Assembly (NCBI GenBank): GCA_913062615.1
Contig: CAJXXI010000004.1
Span: forward strand, 1 to 36,165
Direction: 5' to 3'
Source of the DNA: an uncultured bacterium
GTDB lineage: Bacteria; Planctomycetota; Phycisphaerae; Phycisphaerales; UBA1924
DNA length: 36,165 nt
The position numbers and the translations under genes were made by a program. Under the pieces are notes generated by a model. The model searched no databases and was not told the origin of the DNA. It saw only the letters and a list, made by a program, of their open reading frames with translations. Shown piece after piece: positions 8,090 through 17,623 of the stretch (position 1 is its first letter; every line of letters starts with the position of its first letter).

Positions 8090-9175
8090 ATGTATAGATT
8101 TCGATCATGTATTGTTGCGATGGTATTTGTTGTGGGTGTGGAGGCTGCTTTTGGTCAAGAACACTCATTAGAGCAGCTTTTTCGGAAGCACATAGATGAG
8201 TCGCGAAAATTCGTATTGCATGAAAATATTGAGATATCCATGGACATGTTGGTAGGGATCAGGCTGCTAACTGACAAGGAAGTGGATAAGTTGAGCAGGC
8301 TTGCACCTACAGATATTGGTGCCGAGCATAGATATGAGAAATATCTTTCGCAAAGCAAGGCTGGTGGAGAGGCAAGTCGGTTCGAGTTATTTTATGGGAA
8401 TTCGGACTTGTGGCGATTAAATACTACTCCGATGACATACTCGGTTGTGCCTTATGTCGACCGGGCATCTGGAAGCGACGGGGATTGGATTCTTTCGTCG
8501 TATCAACTTCAAACATCGAGAAATTGGCGAGGTGTAGATGAAGACGCGGGGTACCGGCCTCAGGACAGGGTTGATCTTGTGATTAGAGGCATAGGTGTGA
8601 TGGTCGCGGGGGTTCCGTGGCCGGTTGATATGGAGTACTCAATTCTCAGTATCAATGATAAAAATGGGCAATCTGAGATACTTCTTGCTGTAGGTGAGGG
8701 GCAATATCGTTTAACGGTTGAAGTTGTGGGAGGCGGTGACCGCTTAAGAGTTAAGCGTGTAGAAAGTCTTCAAAGCGATGGGGCGAAGCCTGGGGTGGGG
8801 GAGTTTCAGGATTGGGAATATTCTGATATTTTGGGCGTGGATGTTGCCCGGACTTATATTTCAATATTGCCGAGTGGGCAGATGGAGAAAGAATGTCGAT
8901 TATTCCATATTGGAAAGTTGTCAAAGGATCTTGATGTGATTACTCGATCGCCATCAGCAGATGGGGTTGATGAGTTTCGCGGTGCGGCGACATATACCAG
9001 TGTAATTAAGCATACGGCGGGTGATCGTGTAAATGTAGACCACGAGTCAAGGGGCATAACGAGTGTTGTGGGCTTGGATTATGATAAAAATAGAGATTAT
9101 TCGTTTGTGTTTGTAGTGTCAGTTGTATTAGCCGCAGTGTTTGCGGTCATGGTTGTTCGAAAACGATCTGTTTGA
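8090..9175 (+). CDS. Hypothetical exported protein with C-terminal transmembrane anchor (cassette 1)
   Basis: Signal-peptide-like MYRFRSCIVAMVFVVGVEAAFGQ; C-terminal DYSFVFVVSVVLAAVFAVMVVRKRSV (TM plus basic tail). Confidence 0.75.
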   Translation: MYRFRSCIVAMVFVVGVEAAFGQEHSLEQLFRKHIDESRKFVLHENIEISMDMLVGIRLLTDKEVDKLSRLAPTDIGAEHRYEKYLSQSKAGGEASRFELFYGNSDLWRLNTTPMTYSVVPYVDRASGSDGDWILSSYQLQTSRNWRGVDEDAGYRPQDRVDLVIRGIGVMVAGVPWPVDMEYSILSINDKNGQSEILLAVGEGQYRLTVEVVGGGDRLRVKRVESLQSDGAKPGVGEFQDWEYSDILGVDVARTYISILPSGQMEKECRLFHIGKLSKDLDVITRSPSADGVDEFRGAATYTSVIKHTAGDRVNVDHESRGITSVVGLDYDKNRDYSFVFVVSVVLAAVFAVMVVRKRSV

Positions 9176-9186
9176 GAGGTGTAAAA

Positions 9187-9528
9187 ATGAAAGTTCAGTT
9201 GTTTGGTTTGGCAGGGGTGTTATTGTTCGGAACGGTTGCTGCGGCAGAGTGTTGGGACTTATTTTCGTTGGGAAATGCATGTGATATTAATCCTTGTTAT
9301 CGAAACGGTGTTTGTTCAGGAATTGTTTCGGACACGATAGATGAGGAGGTATTTATCGCTGTTTCTGGAAGCCCGGGTCGAAAAAAAGCGCCTAAAAATT
9401 ATTTGTGCCTGCAAGAGTGGACAGGACGTGATCAGTTTCAAAATTGCGGTACACCAAAGAGTTGCGAAGGGTTAGTTTCGGGTGATATTTTGACCGGGGG
9501 ACTATGTCCTGTTAGTGGTCCCGAGTAA
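9187..9528 (+). CDS. Short secreted Cys-rich protein (cassette 1)
   Basis: Signal peptide MKVQLFGLAGVLLFGTVAAA followed by about 94 aa with 8 Cys (ECWDLF...NAC..NPC...GVC...YLC...QNC...SC...LC). Confidence 0.7.
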   Translation: MKVQLFGLAGVLLFGTVAAAECWDLFSLGNACDINPCYRNGVCSGIVSDTIDEEVFIAVSGSPGRKKAPKNYLCLQEWTGRDQFQNCGTPKSCEGLVSGDILTGGLCPVSGPE

Positions 9529-9546
9529 TTCGTAGGTGGAACGATT

Positions 9547-10002
9547 ATGAGACATGTATTCTCGACAGCGGCGGCATTCCTTGTCGCCGCTTTTATGATC
9601 TTTGCTGGAATCTCAAAGCTTGTGTTCTATGAGGAATTTGAAGCGGTGTTGAAGGATTGGTTGATCTTGCCTCAATGGGGATTGCCGATGATCATCATCG
9701 GGGTGCCGTTTCTTGAGATCATGCTTGGTCTTTGGCTTGTTTCTTCGCGATCGGATTGGCGGCCTCGGGTGTTTCTCATAGCGCTCCTGTGTGTTTTCAC
9801 GGTCACGGTGCTTATCGAAAACAGCTACAGCGGGAATGTTTCGTGTGGGTGTTTGGGCCAGGCGATGGATACGCCAACGAACATCGGTTTGCTCGTTTTA
9901 CGAAATATGGGACTGTGTTTGGCGTTAGTATTTCATCCATCCCTATTTACAAAGTTAGGGCGATATGCTCAATCGAAGAGAATCCGGATACACGCTGATT
10001 GA
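9547..10002 (+). CDS. MauE/DoxX-like redox-associated membrane protein (cassette 1)
   Basis: Four-TM pattern; FAGISKLVFYEEFEAVLKDWLILPQW...NVSCGCLGQAMDTPTNIGLLVLRN with CGC motif typical of MauE-like proteins. Confidence 0.8.
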   Translation: MRHVFSTAAAFLVAAFMIFAGISKLVFYEEFEAVLKDWLILPQWGLPMIIIGVPFLEIMLGLWLVSSRSDWRPRVFLIALLCVFTVTVLIENSYSGNVSCGCLGQAMDTPTNIGLLVLRNMGLCLALVFHPSLFTKLGRYAQSKRIRIHAD

Positions 10003-10714
10003 ACTCTTTGTGGTGATCGTAGTAATTGCGGTGTTGATTGGGATTTTGGTGCCCACGCTCAAGCATGTTCGACGCAGTTCGCAGGATGCGGTGTCGCTTG
10101 CGAATATGCGCTCGCATACACAGGTGATGCATTTGTATGCGGGTGATTTTCGTGACTTTGCACCGTTCTTTGCCGACCCTAATGCGACTTATTCTGTGGC
10201 GCGGGGCGGGGGGCTCACGGTGACATTCGAATACTTTGGGAGTGTTGAGATGTGGGTGGTGGCGTTGGTTGATCGGTATTACGGGTTGGGGTTTGGGACG
10301 AATCAGTGGGACGAGAATATTGAGTGGAGCGTGTTTGCTCGCCCTGGGGTTGATGGGCACTTGTATCAATACAGTCCGACATTTTTGGCGCGGCCTCAGT
10401 ATTGGAATGAGAACACACGAGCCGAGGGGCAGCTGGGAGCGATTCGGATGAGCATGGTGCGCTATGCGTCTTCGAAAGCGTTGTTGTTAGAACTCGACGA
10501 GCAGCGGAGTTTTCCGGTTTGGGGTTCGAGGGGTTTGCTGGGTGATCGAGGGTGGGGGTTCTCGTTTGTTGATGGATCGGCGCGTCGGCCTTCGGCGGAT
10601 CGACTTGTTCAGCCGTACCATCGCGGGGAGGGTTCCGCGCATGGCGGGAGGTTTAATATCGGCGTTGTTGGTATGCATACCGAGGATGGCGTGCTGGGGC
10701 GTGATGTTGAGTGA
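9965..10714 (+). CDS. Type II secretion / pilin-like prepilin (pseudopilin, cassette 1)
   Basis: MLNRRESGYTLIELFVVIVVIAVLIGILVPTLKHVRRSSQDAVSLANMRS: prepilin cleavage motif G-YTLIE; C-terminal FSFVDGSARR. Overlaps the MauE-like gene. Confidence 0.85.
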   Translation: MLNRRESGYTLIELFVVIVVIAVLIGILVPTLKHVRRSSQDAVSLANMRSHTQVMHLYAGDFRDFAPFFADPNATYSVARGGGLTVTFEYFGSVEMWVVALVDRYYGLGFGTNQWDENIEWSVFARPGVDGHLYQYSPTFLARPQYWNENTRAEGQLGAIRMSMVRYASSKALLLELDEQRSFPVWGSRGLLGDRGWGFSFVDGSARRPSADRLVQPYHRGEGSAHGGRFNIGVVGMHTEDGVLGRDVE

Positions 10715-10738
10715 TTTAGCCGAACGCGTTGAATAGAT

Positions 10739-11953
10739 TTATTGCGGGCGGTCTTCTGGGTTTGAGCCGGGGCCGTGGAGGCCGTGTTGGGGCTTGGCTT
10801 TGAGGGTGGACGCGCGGGTGAGGGCGGCTTTGCCGAACTTTGCGATGATGGCGTCGGTTGCTTGGTCGACTGCCTTGTTGGCGGTGCTCGATTGGTTGTC
10901 GAAGAGCCCGGGTTCGGCGGGGGATTCGGTGAGTTGGGATAAGCCGACCCCGATGAGGCGGACGGGGCGGAAGGTCTTGGCCCAGTGATCGAAGAGGGAT
11001 TTGGCAGCTGCGTGGATGGTGTTGGTTTCGTTGGTTTGGTTATCGAGGGTGGTTGAGCGGGTGATGGTTTCGAAATCGCCGAACCGGACTTTGATGGAGA
11101 TTGTTTTGGCGTAGCGTTCGTGCTTGCGCAGGCGCGACGCGACATCGACGGCTTGTCTCGCGATGATCGCGCGGACTTCGTCGGCGTTATCGAGATCGGT
11201 CTCGAAGGTGTGTTCGTGGGAGATGGATTTCGCGCCGCGGTCGATGCGGACTGGGCGGTCGTCGATGCCTCGTGATAGGCGGTAGAGTTTTTCGCCGAAG
11301 TCTCCTAGGCGTGCGGTGAGGGTTTCGATGGGGAGCCCGCGGAGCTGGGCGACGGTGTGGACGCCGAGGCGTTCGAGGTTTCGTTGGGTGGATTTGCCGA
11401 CGCCCCAGAGTCTGGAGACGGGGAGTGGGTCGAGGGTTGATTGAATGGTTTCGTTGGTGATGACGGTGTAGCCGTCGGGTTTGTTCATGTCGGAGGCGAG
11501 CTTGGCGAGGAACTTGTTGGGCGCGATCCCGACGGAGCAGGTGAGGTTGAGTTCTTGTTTGACGAGTTTGCGGATTTCGATGGCGATGGTTGTGGGGGAG
11601 CCGAAGAGATGGAGTGAGCCGGTGACATCGAGGAATGCTTCGTCGACGGAGATGGGTTGGATGGCGGGGGAGAAGCGTTCGAGGATTTCGAAGACTTGTT
11701 TGGAGACTGTGGAGTAGACGCCGTGGGAGCCTTTGACGAAGATGGCGTTTGGGCAGAGTCGTTTGGCGATTGATGATGGCATGGCCGAGTGGCACCCGAA
11801 GACGCGTGCTTCGTAGGATGCTGCGGCGACGACTCCGCGTGGGCCATCGCCGCCGACGAGTACGGGCTTGCCCCGCAACTCAGGATGATCCCGCTGCTCA
11901 ACAGAAGCAAAGAAGGCATCCATATCGATATGAAGAATAGAGCGGGGAGGCAT
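10739..11953 (-). CDS. dinB: DNA polymerase IV (Y-family)
   Basis: MPPRSILHIDMDAFFASVEQRDHPELRGKPVLVGG...VVAAASYEARVFGCHSAMPSS...ISVDEAFLDVTGS...CSVGIAPNKFLAKLASDMNKPDG. Confidence 0.96.
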   Translation of the reverse strand: MPPRSILHIDMDAFFASVEQRDHPELRGKPVLVGGDGPRGVVAAASYEARVFGCHSAMPSSIAKRLCPNAIFVKGSHGVYSTVSKQVFEILERFSPAIQPISVDEAFLDVTGSLHLFGSPTTIAIEIRKLVKQELNLTCSVGIAPNKFLAKLASDMNKPDGYTVITNETIQSTLDPLPVSRLWGVGKSTQRNLERLGVHTVAQLRGLPIETLTARLGDFGEKLYRLSRGIDDRPVRIDRGAKSISHEHTFETDLDNADEVRAIIARQAVDVASRLRKHERYAKTISIKVRFGDFETITRSTTLDNQTNETNTIHAAAKSLFDHWAKTFRPVRLIGVGLSQLTESPAEPGLFDNQSSTANKAVDQATDAIIAKFGKAALTRASTLKAKPQHGLHGPGSNPEDRPQ

Positions 11954-11959
11954 GGATGA

Positions 11960-12619
11960 TTAATCAGGTGTTGGTGGCTGATAGTTTGGCTTGAGCGTGG
12001 CCGCGAAATCTCGAAGGACATCCAAGGTTTGGGTATCCAGCGTGTAAGCGTGGTCATCGATTGATAAGGAAAGTGATTCAGAGTTAATCGCGTTTACTAA
12101 AAAAATGATCGGGATTTCGAATCTCAAAGTCTGGTCGTGATCAACATCATACGAAGATAGGTGGAGGTGAACTATCTCATCAGATCTCAATGTAAACCGG
12201 GTATTCGCCCAATCGTCAAAAGATCGTCGGTATGACCCGCTGGCAATTAGATCAAGTTTGATTGTTGGTGCGTAGTAAAACTGCGGATCATAAATGAGAA
12301 TGTAAGCGCTCAGTTTAATCTTCAATTCAGACGACAGCATGATTCCGTCGGGTTGCGGCTCGATGATTATTGAGTTTGTGTTGACTCTTAAGTTAGAGGA
12401 GCTTTGGTCGAATACCAATCGGTTTTGAATTTCGACAGATGGTTCTGGGTAATCAAGGTTGGTAATCCGATCTTGTTCTTTTTTGTCAAGGTAATAGCGT
12501 ATGGGAAAGTACAGCCAGCTTACACTGCCTAAGAGAAGAAGCCCGGCAATAAAACATGTGACCGGGCGGGCCCGGCGTAGTTTTTTGTCTCTGCGTATAT
12601 GAAACGAACTCTTCATCAT
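11960..12619 (-). CDS. Hypothetical membrane-anchored protein
   Basis: 219 aa; N-terminal basic segment plus TM (RPVTCFIAGLLLLGSVSWLYFPIRYYL). Confidence 0.7.
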   Translation of the reverse strand: MMKSSFHIRRDKKLRRARPVTCFIAGLLLLGSVSWLYFPIRYYLDKKEQDRITNLDYPEPSVEIQNRLVFDQSSSNLRVNTNSIIIEPQPDGIMLSSELKIKLSAYILIYDPQFYYAPTIKLDLIASGSYRRSFDDWANTRFTLRSDEIVHLHLSSYDVDHDQTLRFEIPIIFLVNAINSESLSLSIDDHAYTLDTQTLDVLRDFAATLKPNYQPPTPD

Positions 12620-12626
12620 GGTTGTC

Positions 12627-14348
12627 TCACAATAATCCCAACGAGTCGGTCATTTGGGGGCCGTGGCGGTTGGATGTGGCGGATGGGTCGAGCATGGTGT
12701 CGAGGTCGGCGGGGAGGATGATTCGGAAGGATGCGCCTTTGCCCGGGGTGGATTCTAAACGGATGCGGCCTTTGTGTTCGTAGACGATTCGTTTAGTCAC
12801 GGCGAGCCCGAGCCCGGTGCCTTTTAAGCCTTTGGTGGTGTTGAAGGGCTCGAAAATCCAGGCGAGTTTGTCTTCTTCCACGCCCGGCCCGTTGTCGATG
12901 ACGGTGATGGTGGCGGCGGGGCGGAGCATCGCGCCGGGCTTGTTTGGGTCTGGGCGTGATTCGTTAAATGCGACGCGGACGGTGATGACGCCGGTCTCTG
13001 GGGCGACGGCTTCGAGCGCGTTGGCGAGCAGGTTCATCATGGCTTGGTGGATCAGGTTGGGATCGACCATGATCGGGGGCATTTCTGCGTCGGCATCGAT
13101 GATCAGGGCGATGCCTTTTTCTTGGCATTGTTTTTCGAGGAGCATGGCGCAGTCGTCTGCGATTTTGTTGAGGCGCGAGAGTTCGAGTTCGAGCTGGAGT
13201 TTGCGGCCGAAGGCGAGCATGTTGATGGTGAGCGATGCGATGCGATCGAGGTTTCTTCGGAGGATGCCCCAGCCGTTCTGTGCGATGGCGAGGTCGTTTT
13301 TGTTGAGTCCGATCTCGACGACATCTGCTCCGCCTCGGAGTCCTTGGAGGATATTTTTGATCGAGTGCGAGAGGGATGCGACGGTCTCGCCGATGGCGGC
13401 CATTCTTTCGGAGTTGACGCGTTTGAGGTGTTCGTCGGCGTTGGCGAGCGCGAGTCCGGTGTGTTGTCCTACGGCGTTGAGCAGTGCGAGTTGTTCGCGG
13501 ACGAAGGCGTGGTTCTGGGTTGAGGAGTCGATGTAGATGGCGCCGAAGAAGTGATCGCCGAAGACAACGGGGGCGCAGATCGCGGATCTGATCTTGTATT
13601 TCTGGACCGAATCGCCCGCGGCGAACCGTGGGTCGGTCATCGCGTTGGTCGAGAGCACGCCTTCGCCGATCATCGCGGCGTTGAGGATGGTGCGCGAGAC
13701 ATGGATGGTCTGTACTTCTTCGGGGTTTTGTTCTTTGGCATAGCGAACGACTCCGGGCACCATTTGGTCTTCGTCTGTTGCGCCGGGGATCATGACGACG
13801 CCTCGCTCGGGCTTGAACTCGGTGAAGACCAGATCCATCACGGCTTCGAGGAGTTCTCGTTCGTTGACGATCCGTGCGGTGATCGCGGTGAGTGAGTAGA
13901 TGATTCGGAGGTGATCGACCGCCGCGTCGGAGGCGGGGGAGTCTTCGGCGGCTTCGGGCGCGATGAACGATTCGCTCGGCGCGATGATCCGTGCTTCGAC
14001 TTCGGTTTCGAGATCGTAATCATCGGTGATGAGCACGGACGGTCTTTTGATGATGTCGGCGGGTTCGCCGAAGAGCAGGACGGTGGCGCCGACACGGATT
14101 TTGTCTCCGGTTTCGAGTCGGATGCGGTTGACGATGGCGACATTGTTGACGAGTGTGCCGTTCTGTGATTTGAGATCAGAGAGGTACCAGACGTCGCCGT
14201 CGGGCGTGAGTTCTGAGTGTCTGCGTGAGACGGTGTTGTCGGTGATGGGGAGCGCTTCTGAGGATCTGCCGATGAGTTGGGGCTCGCCCGTGGGGAGGAC
14301 AAATGTTTTGCCTTCGTCTGGGCCTTCGATGACGGTGAGTCTTGGCAT
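12627..14348 (-). CDS. FHA-GAF domain sensor histidine kinase
   Basis: FHA: LIGRSSEALPITDNTVSRRHSELTPDGDVWYLSDLKSQNGTLVNN; GAF-like middle; SERMAAIGETVASLSHSIKNILQGLRGG (H box); NLLANALEAV; FEPFNTTKGLKGTGLGLAVTKRIV. Confidence 0.93.
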   Translation of the reverse strand: MPRLTVIEGPDEGKTFVLPTGEPQLIGRSSEALPITDNTVSRRHSELTPDGDVWYLSDLKSQNGTLVNNVAIVNRIRLETGDKIRVGATVLLFGEPADIIKRPSVLITDDYDLETEVEARIIAPSESFIAPEAAEDSPASDAAVDHLRIIYSLTAITARIVNERELLEAVMDLVFTEFKPERGVVMIPGATDEDQMVPGVVRYAKEQNPEEVQTIHVSRTILNAAMIGEGVLSTNAMTDPRFAAGDSVQKYKIRSAICAPVVFGDHFFGAIYIDSSTQNHAFVREQLALLNAVGQHTGLALANADEHLKRVNSERMAAIGETVASLSHSIKNILQGLRGGADVVEIGLNKNDLAIAQNGWGILRRNLDRIASLTINMLAFGRKLQLELELSRLNKIADDCAMLLEKQCQEKGIALIIDADAEMPPIMVDPNLIHQAMMNLLANALEAVAPETGVITVRVAFNESRPDPNKPGAMLRPAATITVIDNGPGVEEDKLAWIFEPFNTTKGLKGTGLGLAVTKRIVYEHKGRIRLESTPGKGASFRIILPADLDTMLDPSATSNRHGPQMTDSLGLL

Positions 14349-14497
14349 GGGTGCTCCGCGGTGTGGGTCGGGGGTCGGTGTATTGATGATAGTGTGTAAA
14401 GCTACCCGCTGTTTAGTGGGTGGGGGATTGTTTGAGCCCGGGGTATATATATGTATGCCGGTTTGCCTTGTGGTGTGGTGGATTGGCGATTGAGATG

Positions 14498-14524
14498 AGC
14501 CCTCCGTGTGTTTGGAGGGCTTTG
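14498..14524 (+). terminator. Terminator-like hairpin in the leader region upstream of the cupredoxin gene
   Basis: AGCCCTCC-gtgtgttt-GGAGGGCT-TTG, 35 bp before the ATG. Confidence 0.45.
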
Positions 14525-14559
14525 GACAAACACTTGCTATCTATATAAGGGAGAGCGGA

Positions 14560-15009
14560 ATGAAACAGAATGGAAAACAGCATACAAAACGGACAATGGC
14601 ATTGGCGATGATCGCGCTGGCGTCGGCTGGGGTTGTCACCCAGGCGGAGATCTTTGTGGTCGAGCTTGATGGGCGATCGTTTGTGTACGATGGGCTTGCG
14701 GACATGGATATTGATCTGACGATCAATGTCGGCGATACCGTGCGTTGGGAATGGATATCAGGGTTTCACAATGTTGTCAACGGGTTCCCTGGCGACCCGG
14801 ACGAGGACACGCTTTTTAACTCAGGGCCTCCAACGAGTGATACTTCGACTTTCTTTGAGTACGCCTTTGATGATGAGGGCGTGTTTGGATATCACTGTGA
14901 GGTGCATGAGGGTATCGGGATGATCTCGTTTGTGACGGTGGTACCAGCGCCGGGGACGATGTTGGCGATGGCTCCTGTTGGGCTGATGCTCACGCGTCGT
15001 CGTCGATAA
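14560..15009 (+). CDS. Secreted plastocyanin/cupredoxin-like protein with PEP-CTERM-like C-terminus
   Basis: INVGDTVRWEWISGFHNVVNG...YAFDDEGVFGYHCEVHEGIGMISFVTV (H...C..H...M type-1 Cu ligands); C-terminus VPAPGTMLAMAPVGLMLTRRRR. Confidence 0.85.
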   Translation: MKQNGKQHTKRTMALAMIALASAGVVTQAEIFVVELDGRSFVYDGLADMDIDLTINVGDTVRWEWISGFHNVVNGFPGDPDEDTLFNSGPPTSDTSTFFEYAFDDEGVFGYHCEVHEGIGMISFVTVVPAPGTMLAMAPVGLMLTRRRR

Positions 15010-15121
15010 CGAGCCGAGGAGAGACATCACATGCGCTCTGGTTGTGCGTTTTCCGGCCAGGGCGTTTTTTGTGGCTGGTCTGCGTCTGGGTTTGGGTGTG
15101 GGATTGTGCTATTGTTGAGGG

Positions 15122-16123
15122 ATGGCGAAGAAAGCAGGATCATCTCGGGCACCCAATGCGGAGGATCGCATTGTTGTTTTGATCGGCAAGGAGCTGTTCT
15201 TGCGGAGCCAGTACACCAGCATGCTTCGGGCGTCGCTTGAAGATGTGCACGGCGAGATTGAGACTTTTCAGTTCAGCGGCGAATCGGCCGAGCCGGCGAT
15301 GGTCCTCGATGAGTGCCGATCGTTTGGATTGATGGCGAGTCACAAGCTGGTGATTGTTGACGATGCGGATCAGTTTGTTCGCGCGGACACACGCCCGATG
15401 ATCGAGCGGTATGCCCAGAACCCGAGTGAGCAGGCGACGCTTGTGCTTCGGGGCGGTAAATGGAATAAGGGTAAGCTCGACGACGAGATCTCCAAGGTCG
15501 GGTTGATCCTCAAGTGTGATTCGGTTGACGAGGGCACCGCGATGCGTTGGGCACAAGGGCGCGCGAGCAAGGCGTATGAATCGACGATTGATGCCAATGT
15601 TGCGGGGATGCTTGTTGAGCGATTGGGTACGGATCTGGGTCGGATTGATACCGAGCTGAGCAAGCTGGCGACAGCTGCGGGCAAGGGGAACCCGATCACA
15701 GCCGAGTTAATCAAAGAACTCGTCGGGATGACGCGTGAGGATGATGTCTGGGCGATCCAGTCGTATCTGCTCTGTGGCGAAGCGTCAAAGACGCTGCATG
15801 AGCTCAAGGTGATCATGAACAACGCTGCGCGAGGCACGCATGTGCCCGTGTCGTTTGCGTGTACTGATTTGGCGCGGAAGTTGTTGGGGATCGCGGAGGG
15901 GATGAACCAGGGGATCAATCCGCATACGCTTGCCAAGGACATGAAGCTGTGGGGGCCGAGCCGAGACCCGATTATGCATACTGCCCGGAAGATCGGGCCG
16001 GTGCGGGCGAGGAAGCTCTTTGACGAGTGTATTGCTGCGGATATGGCGCTCAAGAGTTCGATCGGGACTCCGATGCGTACATTGGAGATGCTCGCGATGT
16101 CATTTGCGAGGCTCTCGCGGTAG
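15122..16123 (+). CDS. holA: DNA polymerase III subunit delta
   Basis: LIGKELFLRSQYTSMLRASL...LMASHKLVIVDDADQFV...RLGTDLGRIDTELSKLATAAGKGNPITAELIKELVGMTREDDVWAIQSYLLCG. Confidence 0.85.
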   Translation: MAKKAGSSRAPNAEDRIVVLIGKELFLRSQYTSMLRASLEDVHGEIETFQFSGESAEPAMVLDECRSFGLMASHKLVIVDDADQFVRADTRPMIERYAQNPSEQATLVLRGGKWNKGKLDDEISKVGLILKCDSVDEGTAMRWAQGRASKAYESTIDANVAGMLVERLGTDLGRIDTELSKLATAAGKGNPITAELIKELVGMTREDDVWAIQSYLLCGEASKTLHELKVIMNNAARGTHVPVSFACTDLARKLLGIAEGMNQGINPHTLAKDMKLWGPSRDPIMHTARKIGPVRARKLFDECIAADMALKSSIGTPMRTLEMLAMSFARLSR

Positions 16124-16231
16124 TTTTGGACGAGAATCGTTCGATCGGTCGATGTATAGTCGTTGATATCTACACAATGAGCGATCTGGGCAGGATGCCC
16201 AAGCAGGGAAGATGAGCAGGAGGCTCGACGC

Positions 16232-17587
16232 GTGCACACTACACAAAGAATATCTATCGGCTGGACGGCCGCCGCATTGCTCTTGGCAGCGGGGTTGTGT
16301 GTGCCTGTTTCTGGGTGCAAGGGTCAGCCCAAGCGTGGGGCTGTGAGTTCCAATGAGTCGGTGAACACTGGGCTTGAGAACATAGAGAATGGTGATGGAT
16401 TAGCCTTGCCGGCCAACAGTGAGTTGTTGGCGCGCGGTGGCGACTTCGGATCGGTGAGCGATCAGATCGCGGAATCTGCCCGTCAGCTCGATGTGTACTT
16501 CGCCAATATTGAGATTGATGGCGTCGATCCGACGGACGGCGATGGACGCGATTCGACGAGCCTTGAGAATGAGGCTTCGGATTCGACCCAGGAACAGACA
16601 TCATTCGAAATTCCGGTCGAAAGCGTGACGCAAGAGTTCGCACAGGAGCGGACGAACGAGCCAACAGCTGACGGGATTGAAGATGATGGTTCGGTGCATG
16701 TCTCATTGCTCGGCGGCGGCAAGCTGAGCGAAGACCAAGCAACTCACCAGGCGGCCCAACAAGCCGCCCAGCAAGAAGAACCAACAAGCACGCCATCGCA
16801 GTTGGTTGATACGACGGGTGATTCACCGATCGAAACACAGGATGTTGTGGCCAGGCCGAGCGTTTCTCAAGACCCGATCGTGCGCAAAGAAGAACTCGCC
16901 CGAGAGTTGGCATCGATCTTGACATCGATGGCTGCATCGAGCGATGATCCGGGCTCTGCAGCGTTGGCCTTGGCTGGGCTCGAGATGCTTTTGCCTGATG
17001 ATACTGATTCGTTGGTGGATGAGGGTGTACTTTCCGATGCGGAGCGGGCGTCGCTTGATGCGGCGAGATCGTTCTTGCGTTCGATGAGTTCTCAAGGCTC
17101 GATCGCCAGCCCGGGTGAGGTGGCATCACAGCTTGAAGACATCCAGGCTCAGCTCAACGAGTGGGCGGGGTTGGTGATCAAGAAATCGGCGTTGTGCACG
17201 CGGGTCGATGGGTATGGGCGGTATGAGACTTTTCCGTCGTATCGGTTTATCGCAGGGCAATCGCAGCCTGTGATTGTGTATGCCGAGCTCGAGCGGTTTG
17301 GTCAGCGTGAGTTCGTCGGGCCAGACGGTCAGGCGCGGTTTGAGACGAAACTGAGCCAAAGGCTCGAGTTGTATCATGTCGCGGATGATCTCAATACTTG
17401 GAACCGGGCAGCCGACACGGTGACAGATGTGACGCGGAACCATCTGCGGGATTATTATTTGATTAACCAGATCACGCTGCCTGCGAACCTTGGGGTTGGG
17501 CGGTACCACCTTAAGGTGGTGATGCGTGATCTGATCGCGGATAAGGTGGCAGAGACAATCATCCCGATCGAAATCGTTGTGCGGTAG
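16232..17587 (+). CDS. Predicted lipoprotein of unknown function
   Basis: GTG start; lipobox-like LCVPVSGC; low-complexity Q/E/S-rich linker then folded C-terminal region. Confidence 0.75.
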   Translation: MHTTQRISIGWTAAALLLAAGLCVPVSGCKGQPKRGAVSSNESVNTGLENIENGDGLALPANSELLARGGDFGSVSDQIAESARQLDVYFANIEIDGVDPTDGDGRDSTSLENEASDSTQEQTSFEIPVESVTQEFAQERTNEPTADGIEDDGSVHVSLLGGGKLSEDQATHQAAQQAAQQEEPTSTPSQLVDTTGDSPIETQDVVARPSVSQDPIVRKEELARELASILTSMAASSDDPGSAALALAGLEMLLPDDTDSLVDEGVLSDAERASLDAARSFLRSMSSQGSIASPGEVASQLEDIQAQLNEWAGLVIKKSALCTRVDGYGRYETFPSYRFIAGQSQPVIVYAELERFGQREFVGPDGQARFETKLSQRLELYHVADDLNTWNRAADTVTDVTRNHLRDYYLINQITLPANLGVGRYHLKVVMRDLIADKVAETIIPIEIVVR

Positions 17588-17623
17588 AGGCTTGCAGATT
17601 AGGGTGCTTTGGCGATGCCATCC

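Noticed and set aside
10743-11030. Sigma-54 (GG-N10-GC) promoters near rpoN or the cassettes
   Set aside because: TGGCA-like matches that I checked by eye (e.g. near 7915, 20682 and 32711) do not have the required GG/GC spacing.
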